DNA of 64,000 nucleotides. It comes from Leptoclinus maculatus. Its lineage: Eukaryota; Chordata; Actinopteri; Perciformes; Stichaeidae. The DNA is taken from assembly GCA_032191485.1 (NCBI GenBank), contig JAVDOI010000003.1:21190873-21254872 (forward strand), in the 5' to 3' direction. Of the stretch, positions 32,383-38,190 are shown one piece after another. Both the position numbers and the translations under genes were made by a program. Under the pieces are notes generated by a model. That model searched no databases. It saw only the letters and a program-made list of their open reading frames with translations, and had not been told where the DNA came from. The stretch's first letter is position 1. Every line of letters begins with the position of its first letter.

Positions 32383-33347
32383 ATCACTATCCAATCAGAG
32401 AGGTTACATTGAAGTGTCAAATTTGAACACGTTGACACAGAGTTACGATCAGGTGGTTCTGAAAAGTGATGCTTCATGTGTTAAAGCTGCGTTCTCTCTA
32501 ATGTCCACCAGGGGGCGACTCCTCTGGTTGTATAGAAGTCTATGAGAAAATGACTCTACTTCTCTCTTGATTTATTACCTCAGTAAACATTGTAAACATG
32601 AGTTTATGGTCTCAATCTCTAGTTTCAAGTCTTCTTCAATACAGCATGATGTTCATTTAGTAAATGATGGTCCATTTAGAGTCAAATAGATCATAAAGCA
32701 CAAACTCAAGGCATCCAAACATCAGTCACGACGACCACGTCTACTTCTTATATACAGTCGGTGCTTCCGATCTGGCGTTACCATTTAAATAAATCGCATT
32801 GAAAAGACCAGTGTAACCACAGCCTTTGTGTGAGGTAAAAACTCATGTTAAGAGTTTTGGGGGATTTTCATGCTTTCGGAATCTGTTGACGAAGGAAGGA
32901 AAAGAAAGGAGAGGGTAAAGAAAGGACGGAGGACAGAATGAAGGAAATAAGGACAGTTGTATGGCAGGAAAAAAAGAGGGAATGAAGGAAAGAAGAAGGG
33001 AACGTGGGAAGGAATTGCAGGAAAAGTAGCAAGGAAAAAAATTAGGACAGATGAAAGGAGGTAAGAATAAAGGGATGAAGGAAGGAAAAGGGTAGCTATA
33101 AGGGAAGGGAAGATTATGGAGTGATGGAGAAAGGACAGGAAGTATAAGAAAAAAATAAGGTTGGGAGGAAAATAAATATTCAGTATGTCAAACTGGTTCC
33201 TAATGAATCATAACTGACAACTTTCCTCACAGCTACATCCACCCAGAGCCGTGGTCACTGCACGCAGGAGACGACTGTCCGTCGGTGGAACCAACAGATT
33301 ACATCATCGCCAATCGTGGCGTCATGGAAACGGCCTTAGAGGGGTGA
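1320..33347 (+). CDS. esr2a: oestrogen receptor beta (ER-beta2 type), nine coding exons
   Basis: Ligand-activated nuclear receptor that binds oestrogen response elements. Joining 1320-1747, 3289-3488, 3581-3697, 4973-5332, 6132-6270, 17705-17838, 30731-30914, 31342-31647 and 33233-33347 gives 1983 nt, 660 residues plus stop, with GT-AG sites and matching phases at every junction. A/B domain is residues 1-175. The DNA-binding domain starts about 178, with zinc-binding Cys180/183/197/200 and Cys216/222/232/235 and the oestrogen-receptor P-box [10 protein letters not shown]. The hinge is about 250-312 and the ligand-binding domain about 314-550. Glu356, Arg397 and His527 match human ER-alpha Glu353, Arg394 and His524, which contact oestradiol. 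Helix 12 is [10 protein letters not shown] (540-549), followed by a long F domain. The N-terminal string [14 protein letters not shown] and KCGVRRER after the second finger favour beta2 over beta1 or alpha. Introns 5 and 6 (11.4 and 12.9 kb) are swollen by repeats. The a/b paralogue label comes from remembered teleost sequences and is less sure than the receptor call. Confidence 0.93.
2098..2560. repeat. interspersed fish-type repeat in intron 1
   Basis: The stretch around gtggggtaatgtctac and agcagagaatgaagtctct, followed by a GC-rich segment (ccgccgctctgcgctg), matches my memory of a repeat scattered through teleost introns. Boundaries are approximate and the class is unknown to me. Confidence 0.35.
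2820..3000. repeat. 5' part of interspersed repeat family (same family as 8316, 46240)
   Basis: Contains cattggtttgtggactgccg and ends with gaaatgaccatatttg, which resembles gaagtgaccatatttgg at 8333-8349. This appears to be the 5' half of the family whose 3' half is repeated at 17298, 32487 and 46240. Confidence 0.5.
3289..3488 (+). CDS. esr2a: esr2a exon 2 (end of A/B domain, first zinc finger)
   Basis: Acceptor tcctgcag ends at 3288 and the donor is Ggtatcg after 3488. It encodes residues 143-209 and contains the first finger with Cys180, Cys183, Cys197 and Cys200 and the P-box EGCKAFFKR that selects oestrogen response elements. Confidence 0.93.
3581..3697 (+). CDS. esr2a: esr2a exon 3 (second zinc finger)
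   Basis: A 117-nt exon, the size usual for this nuclear-receptor exon. Acceptor cctcttag, donor Ggtaggt. It encodes [20 protein letters not shown] and onward with Cys216, Cys222, Cys232 and Cys235 and the D-box PATNQ used in dimerisation. Only 92 bp of intron separate it from exon 2. Confidence 0.94.
4012..4165 (-). repeat. widespread teleost interspersed repeat (reverse orientation)
   Basis: Runs from about gccagccacagattagcg to gttaacatgttacatc. On the opposite strand it reads like a common fish element with Tctttatgctaagctaa-type sequence near its end. Located in intron 3 of esr2a. Family assignment is from memory only. Confidence 0.5.
4973..5332 (+). CDS. esr2a: esr2a exon 4 (hinge and ligand-binding domain helices 1-3)
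   Basis: Acceptor tgcaccag, donor Ggtaagat. The basic, Gly/Arg-rich hinge ([17 protein letters not shown]) is followed by [14 protein letters not shown] and [20 protein letters not shown]. Glu356 (human ER-alpha Glu353) and Lys365 (Lys362, coactivator clamp) are present. The residue after ELV is Leu359, where human receptors have His. Confidence 0.92.
6132..6270 (+). CDS. esr2a: esr2a exon 5 (ligand-binding domain)
   Basis: A 139-nt exon, acceptor tctccag, donor aacagGTGAGA. It encodes [19 protein letters not shown] and [18 protein letters not shown]. Arg397 corresponds to human ER-alpha Arg394, part of the oestradiol A-ring clamp. Codon AAG gives Lys383, where human ER-alpha has Glu380. Confidence 0.93.
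6271..8315. other. start of esr2a intron 5, no gene seen
   Basis: Intronic sequence with no conserved coding exon. Short reading frames here lack splice context or similarity. It includes a short GT run near 7403-7420 and T-rich stretches. Confidence 0.5.
8316..8462 (+). repeat. 5' part of interspersed repeat, split by hAT insertion
   Basis: Matches the copy at about 46230-46313: cctgtcaatcacag, then a tagccccgcc block, and a shared taccctgctttatggtctgt followed by ttgactctaaat. The repeat breaks off at 8462 and resumes at 17298 (3' part to about 17545). Confidence 0.85.
8463..9639 (+). pseudogene. hAT segment 1 (has both termini), defective transposase remnant
   Basis: 1177 bp, the only segment with the intact 5' terminus. 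An ATG at 8815 opens 65 codons ([14 protein letters not shown]...) ending at 9012. They carry a BED-like finger whose second Cys is Ser (LCLISSD, versus LCLICSD in copies 2 and 3) with RHYETKH. A second fragment, 9129-9314, encodes [20 protein letters not shown] and onward. The rest of a transposase, including any catalytic core, is absent. A (TA)n tract lies near 9546-9567. Confidence 0.75.
9640..11720 (+). repeat. array spacer copy 1 (long form, 2081 bp)
   Basis: Unique-looking sequence between hAT segments 1 and 2. It is rich in gctagctaacgttagc-like words at 9900-10150. A minus-strand frame of 91 codons (11327-11602, [18 protein letters not shown]...) recurs in every spacer but is not recognised. 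This copy holds 884 bp (10192-11075) absent from the other two spacers. Confidence 0.8.
11721..12771 (+). pseudogene. hAT segment 2 (5'-truncated)
   Basis: 1051 bp, starting at cagcttttctggcc, which corresponds to 8593 in segment 1, so about 130 bp of the 5' end including the terminus are missing. The internal 3' terminus GACCCCTG ends at 12771 and is followed by ttatatta, not by the target duplication. The zinc finger retains LCLICSD...RHYETKH. The second fragment is at 12257-12442. Confidence 0.75.
12772..13968 (+). repeat. array spacer copy 2 (short form, 1197 bp)
   Basis: Near-identical to spacer 1 except for the missing 884 bp; the junction reads gttaacgttact|cacttaaa around 13315-13330. 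It repeats the minus-strand 91-codon frame at 13575-13850. Confidence 0.8.
13969..15017 (+). pseudogene. hAT segment 3 (5'-truncated)
   Basis: 1049 bp and nearly identical to segment 2 (start of the 112-codon frame at 14050, 2248 bp after the one at 11802). The internal 3' terminus ends at 15017. It shares the same in-frame loss in ...[10 protein letters not shown]. Confidence 0.75.
15018..16214 (+). repeat. array spacer copy 3 (short form, 1197 bp)
   Basis: Same length and same 884-bp deletion as spacer 2. One visible difference in the minus-strand frame is LHWSKY versus LHCSKY (base near 15902). Confidence 0.8.
16215..17297 (+). pseudogene. hAT segment 4 (5'-truncated, outer 3' end)
   Basis: 1083 bp. 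It carries AACAGAGCTTT where segments 1-3 have AACAGCTTT, shifting the frame after DLEN. Near its 3' end it retains an extra 30 or so bp (gcccgaggagattttctc) between two ggacctt words that copies 1-3 have lost. Its terminal GACCCCTG abuts the target duplication. The second coding fragment is at 16753-16938. Confidence 0.75.
17298..17545 (+). repeat. 3' part of interspersed repeat, downstream of hAT insertion
   Basis: Continues the repeat interrupted at 8462: ctctaaatggaccat, gacttgaaactagagattga, gaggagtcgccccctggtgg and ggcttcagtcagcagaaccg. All have close counterparts at 46305-46545. Confidence 0.85.
17705..17838 (+). CDS. esr2a: esr2a exon 6 (ligand-binding domain)
   Basis: A 134-nt exon, acceptor tatctgtag, donor tccAgtgagt. 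It encodes [20 protein letters not shown] and [20 protein letters not shown], highly conserved in oestrogen receptors. It stands isolated between two repeat-filled introns of 11.4 and 12.9 kb. Confidence 0.94.
18511..19369. mobile_element. long inverted-repeat (fold-back) element in intron 6
   Basis: Two arms of about 380 and 360 bp (18511-18893 and 19009-19369) are near-perfect reverse complements around a loop of about 115 bp. The left arm starts tggagctaaatccaggtcaa and the right arm ends ttgacctgcatttagctcca. The inner ends read gtcatcatgagtgacagcat and the reverse. The apparent ORFs inside are low-complexity T/A-rich translations. Class unknown; possibly a non-autonomous DNA transposon. 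No clear target duplication. Confidence 0.8.
20810..20843. repeat. perfect 14-bp hairpin
   Basis: cagcttggggcaga (20810-20823), loop acgaaa, then tctgccccaagctg (20830-20843): a perfect inverted repeat. It may be an element terminus or a structured element. Function unknown. Confidence 0.8.
21117..21139 (+). repeat. TTA microsatellite
   Basis: About seven TTA/ATT units in intron 6. Confidence 0.8.
21170..21213 (-). mobile_element. possible terminus of another hAT-type element
   Basis: On the minus strand the segment starts cagtggcggctggtccatag and continues into ggcgctagggcg, which resembles hAT-type terminal sequences I remember from fish. No partner terminus was located, so this is only a candidate fragment. 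Confidence 0.3.
21434..21817 (+). mobile_element. LTR-like element (possible solo LTR), 384 bp
   Basis: Begins tgtgatgaccc and ends gggtcgtgaca, inverted ends matching at 10 of 11 positions with TG...CA outermost. It holds a TATA-like box (tataaa at 21548-21553), a C/T-rich stretch of repeated tcctctcctccctg words (about 21600-21690) and T-rich sequence near the 3' end. Size and layout suggest a solo LTR. I see no matching target duplication, no primer-binding site and no internal genes. A small DNA transposon is the alternative. Confidence 0.5.
21899..22457 (+). repeat. 82-bp tandem repeat (about six to seven units)
   Basis: caatcgatggcaagacgatc recurs at 22066, 22148 and 22230, an 82-bp period, with variants on either side. 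Each unit contains two related halves sharing an atcgatg...agacgatcac core. 82 is not a multiple of three, and all three plus-strand frames are open, giving three overlapping apparent ORFs with the same peptides phase-shifted. These are repeat artefacts rather than genes. The array ends directly at the stop codon of the antisense repeat ORF (22458). Confidence 0.9.
22458..28223 (-). CDS. uncharacterised repeat protein, about 20 x 80-residue units
   Basis: A single uninterrupted frame on the minus strand, 1921 codons from the ATG at 28223-28221 (context aaATGG; the frame is open another 48 codons upstream). Residues 1-105 or so are unique, acidic/basic, with a coiled-coil-like run of EAR repeats ([16 protein letters not shown]). 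Then follow about 20 tandem copies of an 80-residue K/E-rich unit ([18 protein letters not shown]... to ...[12 protein letters not shown]), encoded by a 240-bp repeat, interspersed with four shorter 50-residue units bearing EWRNNKVFT. The last copies are degenerate, and the protein ends RIFSCCKCA. It has no signal peptide, membrane segment or known domain. It lies antisense within intron 6 of esr2a. No introns or transcript evidence are visible, and the opposite strand is also widely open, so coding status is uncertain. Confidence 0.5.
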   Translation of the reverse strand: MDDIDEQVTATMERAARDVNELMQNIARWKIEEESQPKDECSAGCYTEQNTTQYLKEFFHRRRMSAKKELREEREAREAREAREAREVDSLTKKKEKKEVVPISETDKPAKPSKEKKPSRTEKNADSKHGEADVAISKRGGEAEVAAPTQTAEERQTQSAEEAHVADSKRGEETLTKRKMFPISETDKPAKPSKEKKPSRTEKIADSKHGEADVAISKRGGEAEVAAPTQTAEERQTQSAEEAHVADSKRGEETLTKRKMFPISETDKPAKPSKEKKPSQTEKIADSKHGEADVAISKRGGEAEVAAPTQTAEERQTQSAEEAHVADSKRGEETLTKRKMFLEWRNNKVFTISETDKPAKPSKERQTQSAEEAHVADSKRGEETLTKRKMFPISETDKPAKPSKEKKPSRTEKIADSKHGEADVAISKRGGEAKVAAPTQTAEERQTQSAEEAHVADSKRGEETLTKRKMFPISETDKPAKPSKEKKPSQTEKIADSKHGEADVAISKRGGEAEVAAPTQTAEERQTQSAEEAHVTDSKRGEETLTKRKMFPISETDKPAKPSKEKKPSQTEKITDSKHGEADVAISKRGGEAEVAAPTQTAEERQTQSAEEAHVADSKRGEETLTKRKMFPISETDKPAKPSKEKKPSQTETIADSKHGEADVAISKRGGEAEVAAPTQTAEERQTQSAEEAHVADSKRGEETLTKRKMFPISETDKPAKPSKEKKPSRTEKIADSKHGEADVAISKRGGEAEVAAPTQTAEERQTQSAEEAHVADSKRGEETLTKRKMFPISETDKPAKPSKEKKPSQTEKITDSKHGEADVAISKRGGEAEVAAPTQTAEERQTQSAEEAHVADSKRGEETLTKRKMFPEWRNNKVFTISETDKPAKPSKERQTQSAEEAHVADSKRGEETLTKRKMFPEWRNNKVVKISETDKPAKPSKEKKPSRTEKIADSKHGEADVAISKRGGEAEVAAPTQTAEERQTQSAEEAHVADSKRGEETLTKRKMFPISETDKPAKPSKEKKPSRTEKIADSKHGEADVAISKRGGEAEVAAPTQTAEERQTQSAEEAHVADSKRGEETLTKRKMFPISETDKPAKPSKEKKPSQTETIADSKHGEADVAISKRGGEAEVAAPTQTAEERQTQSAEEAHVADSKRGEETLTKRKMFPISETDKPAKPSKEKKPSRTEKIADSKHGEADVAISKRGGEAEVAAPTQTAEERQTQSAEEAHVADSKRGEETLTKRKMFPISETDKPAKPSKEKKPSQTEKITDSKHGEADVAISKRGGEAEVAAPTQTAEERQTQSAEEAHVADSKRGEETLTKRKMFPISETDKPAKPSKEKKPSQTEKITDSKHGEADVAISKRGGEAEVAAPTQTAEERQTQSAEEAHVADSKRGEETLTKRKMFPISETDKPAKPSKEKKPSRTEKIADSKHGEADVAISKRGGEAEVAAPTQTAEERQTQSAEEAHVADSKRGEETLTKRKMFPISETDKPAKPSKEKKPSRTEKIADSKHEEADVAISKRGGEAEVAAPTQTAEERQTQSAEEAHVADSKRGEETLTKRKMFPISETDKPAKPSKEKKPSQTEKIADSKHGEADVAISKRGGEAEVAAPTQTAEEKQTQSAEEAHVADSKRGEETLTKRKMFPEWRNNKVFTISETDKPAKPSKERQTQSAEEAHVADSKRGEETLTKRKMFQISETDKPAKPSKEKKPSQTEKITDSKHGEADVAISKRGGEAEVAAPTQTAEERQTQSAEEAHVTDSKRGEETLTKRKMFPEWRNNKVFTISETDKPAKPSKERQTQSAEEAHVADSKRGEETLTKRKMFPISETDKPVKPSKEKKPSRTKKIADSKHGEAEVAAPTQSAEKADVADSKRGEETLTKRKMFPISETDKPVKPSKEKKPSRTKRIFSCCKCA
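22480..27960. repeat. 240-bp tandem minisatellite with higher-order organisation
   Basis: Near-identical 240-bp units (for example the same cggaaacatcttccttttgg word at 22549, 22729, 23508, 23748, 23988 and 24228). Shorter 150-bp variants containing actttattgtttctccattc occur at about 22859, 23249, 25438, 25587 and 27178. Units differ by a handful of bases, which implies recent homogenisation or expansion. Confidence 0.95.
28386..28481. repeat. 96-bp hairpin element (42-bp arms)
   Basis: Left arm 28386-28427 and right arm 28440-28481 pair at 41 of 42 positions around a 12-nt loop. The outer end reads atgtaatggttccaaatgga and the inner stem agtgggcgtg/cacgcccact. It lies about 160 bp upstream of the putative start of the antisense repeat ORF. 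It is MITE-like or a structured regulatory sequence. Confidence 0.85.
28488..28830 (+). repeat. pair of about 65-bp direct repeats
   Basis: aataatgcccggtcatgcta at 28487-28506 recurs as aataatgctcggtcatgcta at 28767-28786, each followed by gcttagtcc..ggcgcta and caagctaacgt. The copies are 280 bp apart. Confidence 0.8.
28831..30730. other. remainder of esr2a intron 6, no gene identified
   Basis: Contains scattered CpGs and many ctaacgtta-type words (28780-29370), a C8 run (29392-29399) and otherwise AT-rich sequence. This region would lie upstream of the antisense repeat ORF and could hold its promoter, but no core promoter element is convincing. Confidence 0.4.
30731..30914 (+). CDS. esr2a: esr2a exon 7 (ligand-binding domain)
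   Basis: A 184-nt exon, acceptor gtgttgtag, donor tcAGgtacag. It encodes [20 protein letters not shown] and then [19 protein letters not shown] and MLLSHIRHV. Codon split A|AT at the 5' junction gives Asn460. Confidence 0.93.
31342..31647 (+). CDS. esr2a: esr2a exon 8 (helix 11-12 and F domain)
   Basis: Acceptor tcctctgcag. It encodes [20 protein letters not shown] and the AF-2 helix DLLLEMLDA, then a Ser/Pro/Gln-rich F domain. His527 and Tyr540 match human ER-alpha His524 and Tyr537. Leu538 replaces the usual Pro (human Pro535). The exon ends in ...AATGA with donor gtaagt. Unspliced, the frame would stop one codon later (TAA at 31649-31651). Confidence 0.9.
32340..32380 (+). repeat. TA microsatellite
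   Basis: An uninterrupted TA run of about 30 bp at 32350-32379 in esr2a intron 8. Confidence 0.9.
32487..32690 (-). repeat. interspersed repeat copy (reverse orientation)
   Basis: Reverse complement of the 17298-17500 and 46310-46500 sequences: tgtccaccagggggcgactc, gactctacttctctcttgat, atgatggtccatttagagtc. It lies in esr2a intron 8 and ends just short of the target-site word. Confidence 0.85.
32888..33178 (+). repeat. purine-rich tract
   Basis: About 290 nt that are almost all A and G on the plus strand, with aaggaa/gaagg words, ending about 55 nt before the last esr2a coding exon. Confidence 0.8.
33233..33347 (+). CDS. esr2a: esr2a last coding exon (C-terminal F domain)
   Basis: Acceptor tttcctcacag, joined in phase to exon 8 (GA|C). 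It encodes [15 protein letters not shown] then [18 protein letters not shown] and a TGA at 33345-33347. A conserved-looking C-terminus beginning DYIHPE and ending in TALEG agrees with my memory of percomorph ER-beta2 proteins, which supports splicing here rather than the exon-8 stop. Confidence 0.85.
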
Positions 33348-34970
33348 CGGGCCTGAAGGAGACGAACTGAGACTGAACCTTTTAAAGGCTTTCCATCCCC
33401 CCCAAACATCGAGAGAAGGAAACGACAAAAAAGGATTAAAAAAACAAACAAAGAGCTGTTCTGAGGTATTTTTTCCCTCTACTGTTAAGATGTTTTTAGT
33501 CTTTGAAGAAAGAAAAAAAAAATGTTTTTCATCGAATGTATATTTTGTGTGCGTATTTTGGGTGTTCATGGGAACATCACTGAACCTCTGCCAGTCAGTT
33601 TGAGCTCTTTTTTGATATACAGTATTTGTATCTTTCTTTTTTCACCTCGGTGTAACATCCAGAACAAGCCGTCGACGATCTGCAGTGACTTACAGAAAGG
33701 TGCACGTGGTCAACACAGTTCACATCCATTTCCATAACGGTTGTTAGTCGTATAGCTAAAAAAAAAAGAAAAGAAAAGGGCAGCGCTTTCTCTCCCACTG
33801 GTGTTTTTCTCCTTCACTTCTACTGTGTACTTTGGTATTTTAATCGACGCCTGTTCATCCAGGTTTTTTTTCTACTCTCTTTGTACAAAACTACAAGTTT
33901 CGAGTGGAGTCAAGAAGCAGCAGTTTGTGGCCTTTTAACAAGATGACTGTTAACGCGAGCTCTCTTCTCGGTCCATCTGGTCCACTAAGGCTGTATTTAC
34001 ACAGTACCATGTGTGGCACAGGCCTGTTCCCAAAACCTGGCATCAGCACAAAAAAAAAGGATTTAACTCTATACACTTGAGTTACTAACGGGCTAAACTC
34101 TTAAAAGGTTATTAAAAGTTATGTAAATATATAAAATTGCTAACTGTACATATATTCCTAACATGCTAAACATTACTTTCTAATTGTATAGAAAGGCCAA
34201 GTCCCTCCCCTTCCAGTGGGACCTTATTGTGGAAAAAATATGTACGGTATTCAACGGTGAGAGATAATAACTTCTTTCATCCTGTTTGTCAAATTTAAAA
34301 GATAATTTTTGCGAGTCAAAAAAGTTGCAGTAAGCTATTCGCATTACGAATACATTTGAAGATTATTGAAACTTCAAAAGTTTACATTGAAGTTAATTTT
34401 TGTCTTTTGGAGTGCGTTCCAGCTCAGAAAAACTTCTTCACTTCAAGACAAGCTAACGTACCAAATATTAGCATATTACCATTCTAACTGTGTATGCTAA
34501 CATGCTAAACATTAGCTTGTTAACATGCTTATTGTATGCATGTTGACACAGTGCTAACATGCTAACGTATAACAGTCTAGCTACACTGGTAAAAAGAAAC
34601 ATAGTCCTGTTTAAAATGCTGCACATTTGTCTGTACGTCAGATTTGTATTCTTAATTCATGACTTAATACCTGTGATACTAAAGACTTTAGCTGTACTGT
34701 GAGGCTAATGCTAATGCATGTTGTTATGCTAGCATCAGTCTACAGCTGTTTTTTTTTAGTTTATGAAATTCGATTTTGTGATTTTTTTTTTTTTTTCGAA
34801 AATGTGAAACTGTTAAAAAAAATGTTGCAACAATTTGTGGGACATTAAAAAAAAAAGTATTCTCTGTACAAATCAAAATTGTATAAAAGTACTGACTGCA
34901 CACAACATTCCATTTGGATACTATATTTAAGTATAGTATATATCAATAAAGCTCATTATTGGCAATTATT
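33348..34970 (+). other. esr2a: esr2a 3' UTR (inferred)
   Basis: Non-coding AT-rich sequence after the stop. The first well-placed canonical poly(A) signal with nothing coding in between is AATAAA at 34945-34950. It contains a low-complexity stretch of repeated gctaacatgctaa words at about 34480-34580 and long T and A runs at 34747-34860. Confidence 0.6.
34945..34950 (+). terminator. candidate esr2a polyadenylation signal AATAAA
   Basis: Canonical hexamer in tatcAATAAAgctc, followed within 30 nt by T-rich sequence. It is the best-placed signal downstream of the esr2a stop. Confidence 0.55.
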
Positions 34971-35762
34971 TTGGAACAAACCTCCCATTTAGCTCATTCC
35001 CACAGTGACATCACATCTCCTTTAGGTGTCCACTTATTCATACGACACCTTCAGCTAATGAACACTGCACATTATTACAGATATATTCAATTCAAAGTAA
35101 GTAAATACAGTAGAGTGCTTTTTAGTAAACATTCCCTTTTCGTTACACGGCTGGTTTACTGATAAAAGCTAATTCTGCCGCCGTCGTTTATTTTGACGAA
35201 GAGCCTAAACGAAGGGAAATGTTGCGTTAGCTCAGTTTTGTAAAGTAGCCTTATGAAACCAAGTAACTAAACATGATGGAATCCTCGGCGTTGTTTGCTG
35301 TAATTTATGCACCGTCCCAAATGAATAACACATGAAGAAGAACCTGAGCACGAGCATCGGTCCAGAACTGGCTTGTTTAGTTGTTCTTGGCTCTACAGAC
35401 TCGAGGAACTGTTTGCTTTGAGTCCTTGAACTTTTCGTCTCCCTGCACGTTTAAAGCCTCGTGTTTCAGGCTTGTTTGCAGCCACACCGCTGTTCTCCTC
35501 AGTTATTTGGTGCCATCCGAGTTCAAATAGGTTTGTTTTGATCCGGGCCAAATAAAGTGCAAAGAGTGAATCCTTCAGAATATTGGATTTATAACCTGAA
35601 CGCATCATTTAGGTCCTTTTTGGACGTCTGGTCGAAAGTTGTGCCATTTTGCTGCCAATGTAAATCCAGCCTTAGTGCCAGATTATCCTACCACTGCTAA
35701 TAGACGGACACATGTCCACGATCCTTTCTTTCCTGATGTCTGTAGCTTGTGCATGCATGCAT

Positions 35763-35763
<1 letters not shown>

Positions 35764-35819
<56 letters not shown>
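35764..35819 (+). repeat. CA microsatellite, 28 units
   Basis: Uninterrupted (CA)28, the longest CA run in the window. Confidence 0.95.
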
Positions 35820-35827
<8 letters not shown>

Positions 35828-36632
35828 TACACACCCACATATGAGATCATTTACCTGTCAACTCTGGTCTTTCTCTAACCCGGCGACACAGTAAACATGC
35901 AGCCGCAAATCATGACAATCCCATAAATAAGAGTTCACAAAATAAATCCAACTTTACACACTTCTTGTTGTTTGTTTCTGTTCTTCTGCGCACGAGTCTG
36001 AGATTATGTACAAATTAGGATCAATAATATTAACAATCTTTGATTGTTTGTATACACGGCTACATTTAATGCCCAAAGGATCACTAACGTTCATGTTCTG
36101 GCTCGTCAGATTTTGACAGCAGTCCTTCTGAAAGTCCTTCAAAAGCAGCGTTTCTGGTAAATCATTCATGTTTATTACAACATGAACTTCTTAAAGATGA
36201 CAACATGCTGTGTATCCGGTTGTTCTTTAGCTTAATGGCAGAGTGAATTAAAAAAATACTAAAAGTGATGTTTTTGATATTCCATTGAAACTAATGACCT
36301 TTAAGTAAACGTAATGCTCCCATGTTAGTTATTGTTATATCAAGGGTGCGTCTCTTTCTGCCCCCTAGTGGTCTTGTTTCCACATACTATACTATGACTT
36401 TCGGACTTTTTCATGACCATTTACGACATACTATAACTTTTTTTAATACTTGTTTTTTTCTGACTGTGCCTCTCCTGGCAATGTAAATTCAGCCTTATTG
36501 CCAGATTATCCTGCTAATACAGATCGATGTCTGTAGCTTGTACAGTATATGCACAGTCATTAAAATCTAAGCTCCTGAACGTTTTGAGCCCAGAGATACA
36601 GTAAACATACAGCTGCACATCATGGCAAACAG

Positions 36633-36638
36633 TTTATT
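36633..36638 (-). terminator. candidate syne2 polyadenylation signal
   Basis: tttatt on the plus strand is AATAAA on the minus strand, and it is the first such hexamer met downstream of the syne2 stop at 37980. It would give a 3' UTR of about 1.35 kb. Unverified. Confidence 0.4.
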
Positions 36639-37979
36639 GTCAATCTATACATCCCATAAATAATAGTTCACAAAATAAATCAAACTTTACACACATTTTG
36701 TTGTTTCTTTCTGTTCTGCTGAGTGTTCTGCTGAGATTATGTACAAATTAGGATCAAATCATACTTTCTCCTCAACATTTAGGATCAATAATGTTAACGC
36801 TGTAAATGAAAAACATTTAACGATCTTTGATTGTGCAGATACACAGATATACATTCGATGCCCAAAGGATCACTTACATTCATGTTCTGTAATATTTTGA
36901 CACCAGTTCTTCAACTACATGACTGAAAAGTGTGTTAAAGCGGTGCTCAGGTACGTCATTTATGTCCATTATCGTCTTTGTTTAACCCTGCAGGATGTTT
37001 GACACCTGCAGGGCTTTACTCCATGGGGGGGTCAACTCGGACAATTAAACACTTTTGAAACTTAATTAAATTATTTCTTTTGATAAAACATTGAATCAAA
37101 TGGAGGAAATTGAATGTGATATTGTTGCTCATGGGACCACATGCACTGAGGATTGCAGTTGATTAGCTATTGCTTCATCAGTGATGCGTCTCGACTCTCG
37201 TGGTCAAGTTTTGAGGACTTCTTTTGCAAAACTTTTCGTTTCTGTGATCCGCTAACATGATGAGAAATGACCTCCGGTACACGGACAGTAAAGTTAACAT
37301 ACTCCTAGGAAAATATCTGTCATTTGAATCCACTGGCATGTAAACTATTGCCCCATTGTTAAATATAGATATCAGTAATCACACTCAAACTCAAACGCAG
37401 AAACAACAATTGAACTATTTCTCCGTCAGTAGTTTGCCCTTATATACAAACATCGTCAGTAAAACCAAGAAAAGTACATCATCTGATAAAGTTATGGTAG
37501 TTCTGTTGGCTACAGAAAGGCATGAATCACCGCCGGCATTCTTTTTAAATGTCATATCTTACAGATCGTCACTTTTTAAATATCAATCGTTTCTGTACAA
37601 AATGTGCGATCAACAGGCGGCTTCCTTCTATGAAAACAGTAAAAACAGCTGCGGTGGTAGAAAATGTCTCGTGTTCTGGATGCTTTGGTTATAACTGTCC
37701 TTCCTTCAGTTTAGAACAGTCTGTAGTGAAAGTACAAACATTAAAATATTCTGTAGGTAATAAAATCGGGTGTTGAAGATGTTTGGTGGGGACGATAAAC
37801 TACATTTAAAAATCACAAAACCTTCAAACGAACCGGTGATATGGCTTCTTTTTTGTAACTGTGGAACTCCACAAACAATAAATATATTTTGACATGCCTT
37901 CAGACATGATGGGCGGGGCTTCGTTTCTGTGTCTTTGAACCTGCACATTAACACTGTTCAAGGCTCACATGATCAGGTC

Positions 37980-38190
37980 TCATGTGGGCGGAGGGCCGTT
38001 GGTGTAGCGCAGCATTGGGTAGAAGGAGCGGGCGAAGTTGTTGGACAGCGTACAGCTGTGGTTCTCATCGGACAGAGGCACCAGGCAGGCCAGAACCAGC
38101 AGCATGAAGAAGAGCAGGTGGAGGGGGAAGGCCGCTCGAAGAACCCGGTGGAAGAAGGGTCGCCGTGGGGAAGAATCCCTCCTCTCCTCC
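37980..38190 (-). CDS. syne2: syne2 last exon: KASH domain
   Basis: Acceptor cacatccag, stop TGA at 37982-37980. It encodes EERRDSSPRRPFFHRVLRAA, a hydrophobic membrane span and a 30-residue lumenal tail. Cys at -23 from the final Thr (HSCTLSNN) corresponds to the residue that forms the disulphide with SUN proteins. The terminal PPPT fits the SUN pocket (established for human nesprin-2). Confidence 0.96.

Larger units (their letters stand above)
35654..36930 (+). repeat. diverged direct duplication (about 0.5 kb units)
   Basis: Units at about 35654-36135 and 36478-36920 share, in order, gccagattatcct, gatgtctgtagcttgt, cccataaataa.agttcacaa, gagattatgtacaaattagg, gatctttgattgt-like, and gcccaaaggatcact. 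Similarity is interrupted by indels and by the CA microsatellite of the first copy, so the duplication is old. Confidence 0.8.
34971..37979. other. convergent intergenic region with probable syne2 3' UTR
   Basis: Lies between the two gene 3' ends. No conserved coding exon is visible. Includes a (CA)28 run and two diverged copies of a 0.5-kb sequence. The right-hand part (about 36610-37979) is the likely 3' UTR of syne2 on the minus strand. Confidence 0.55.
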
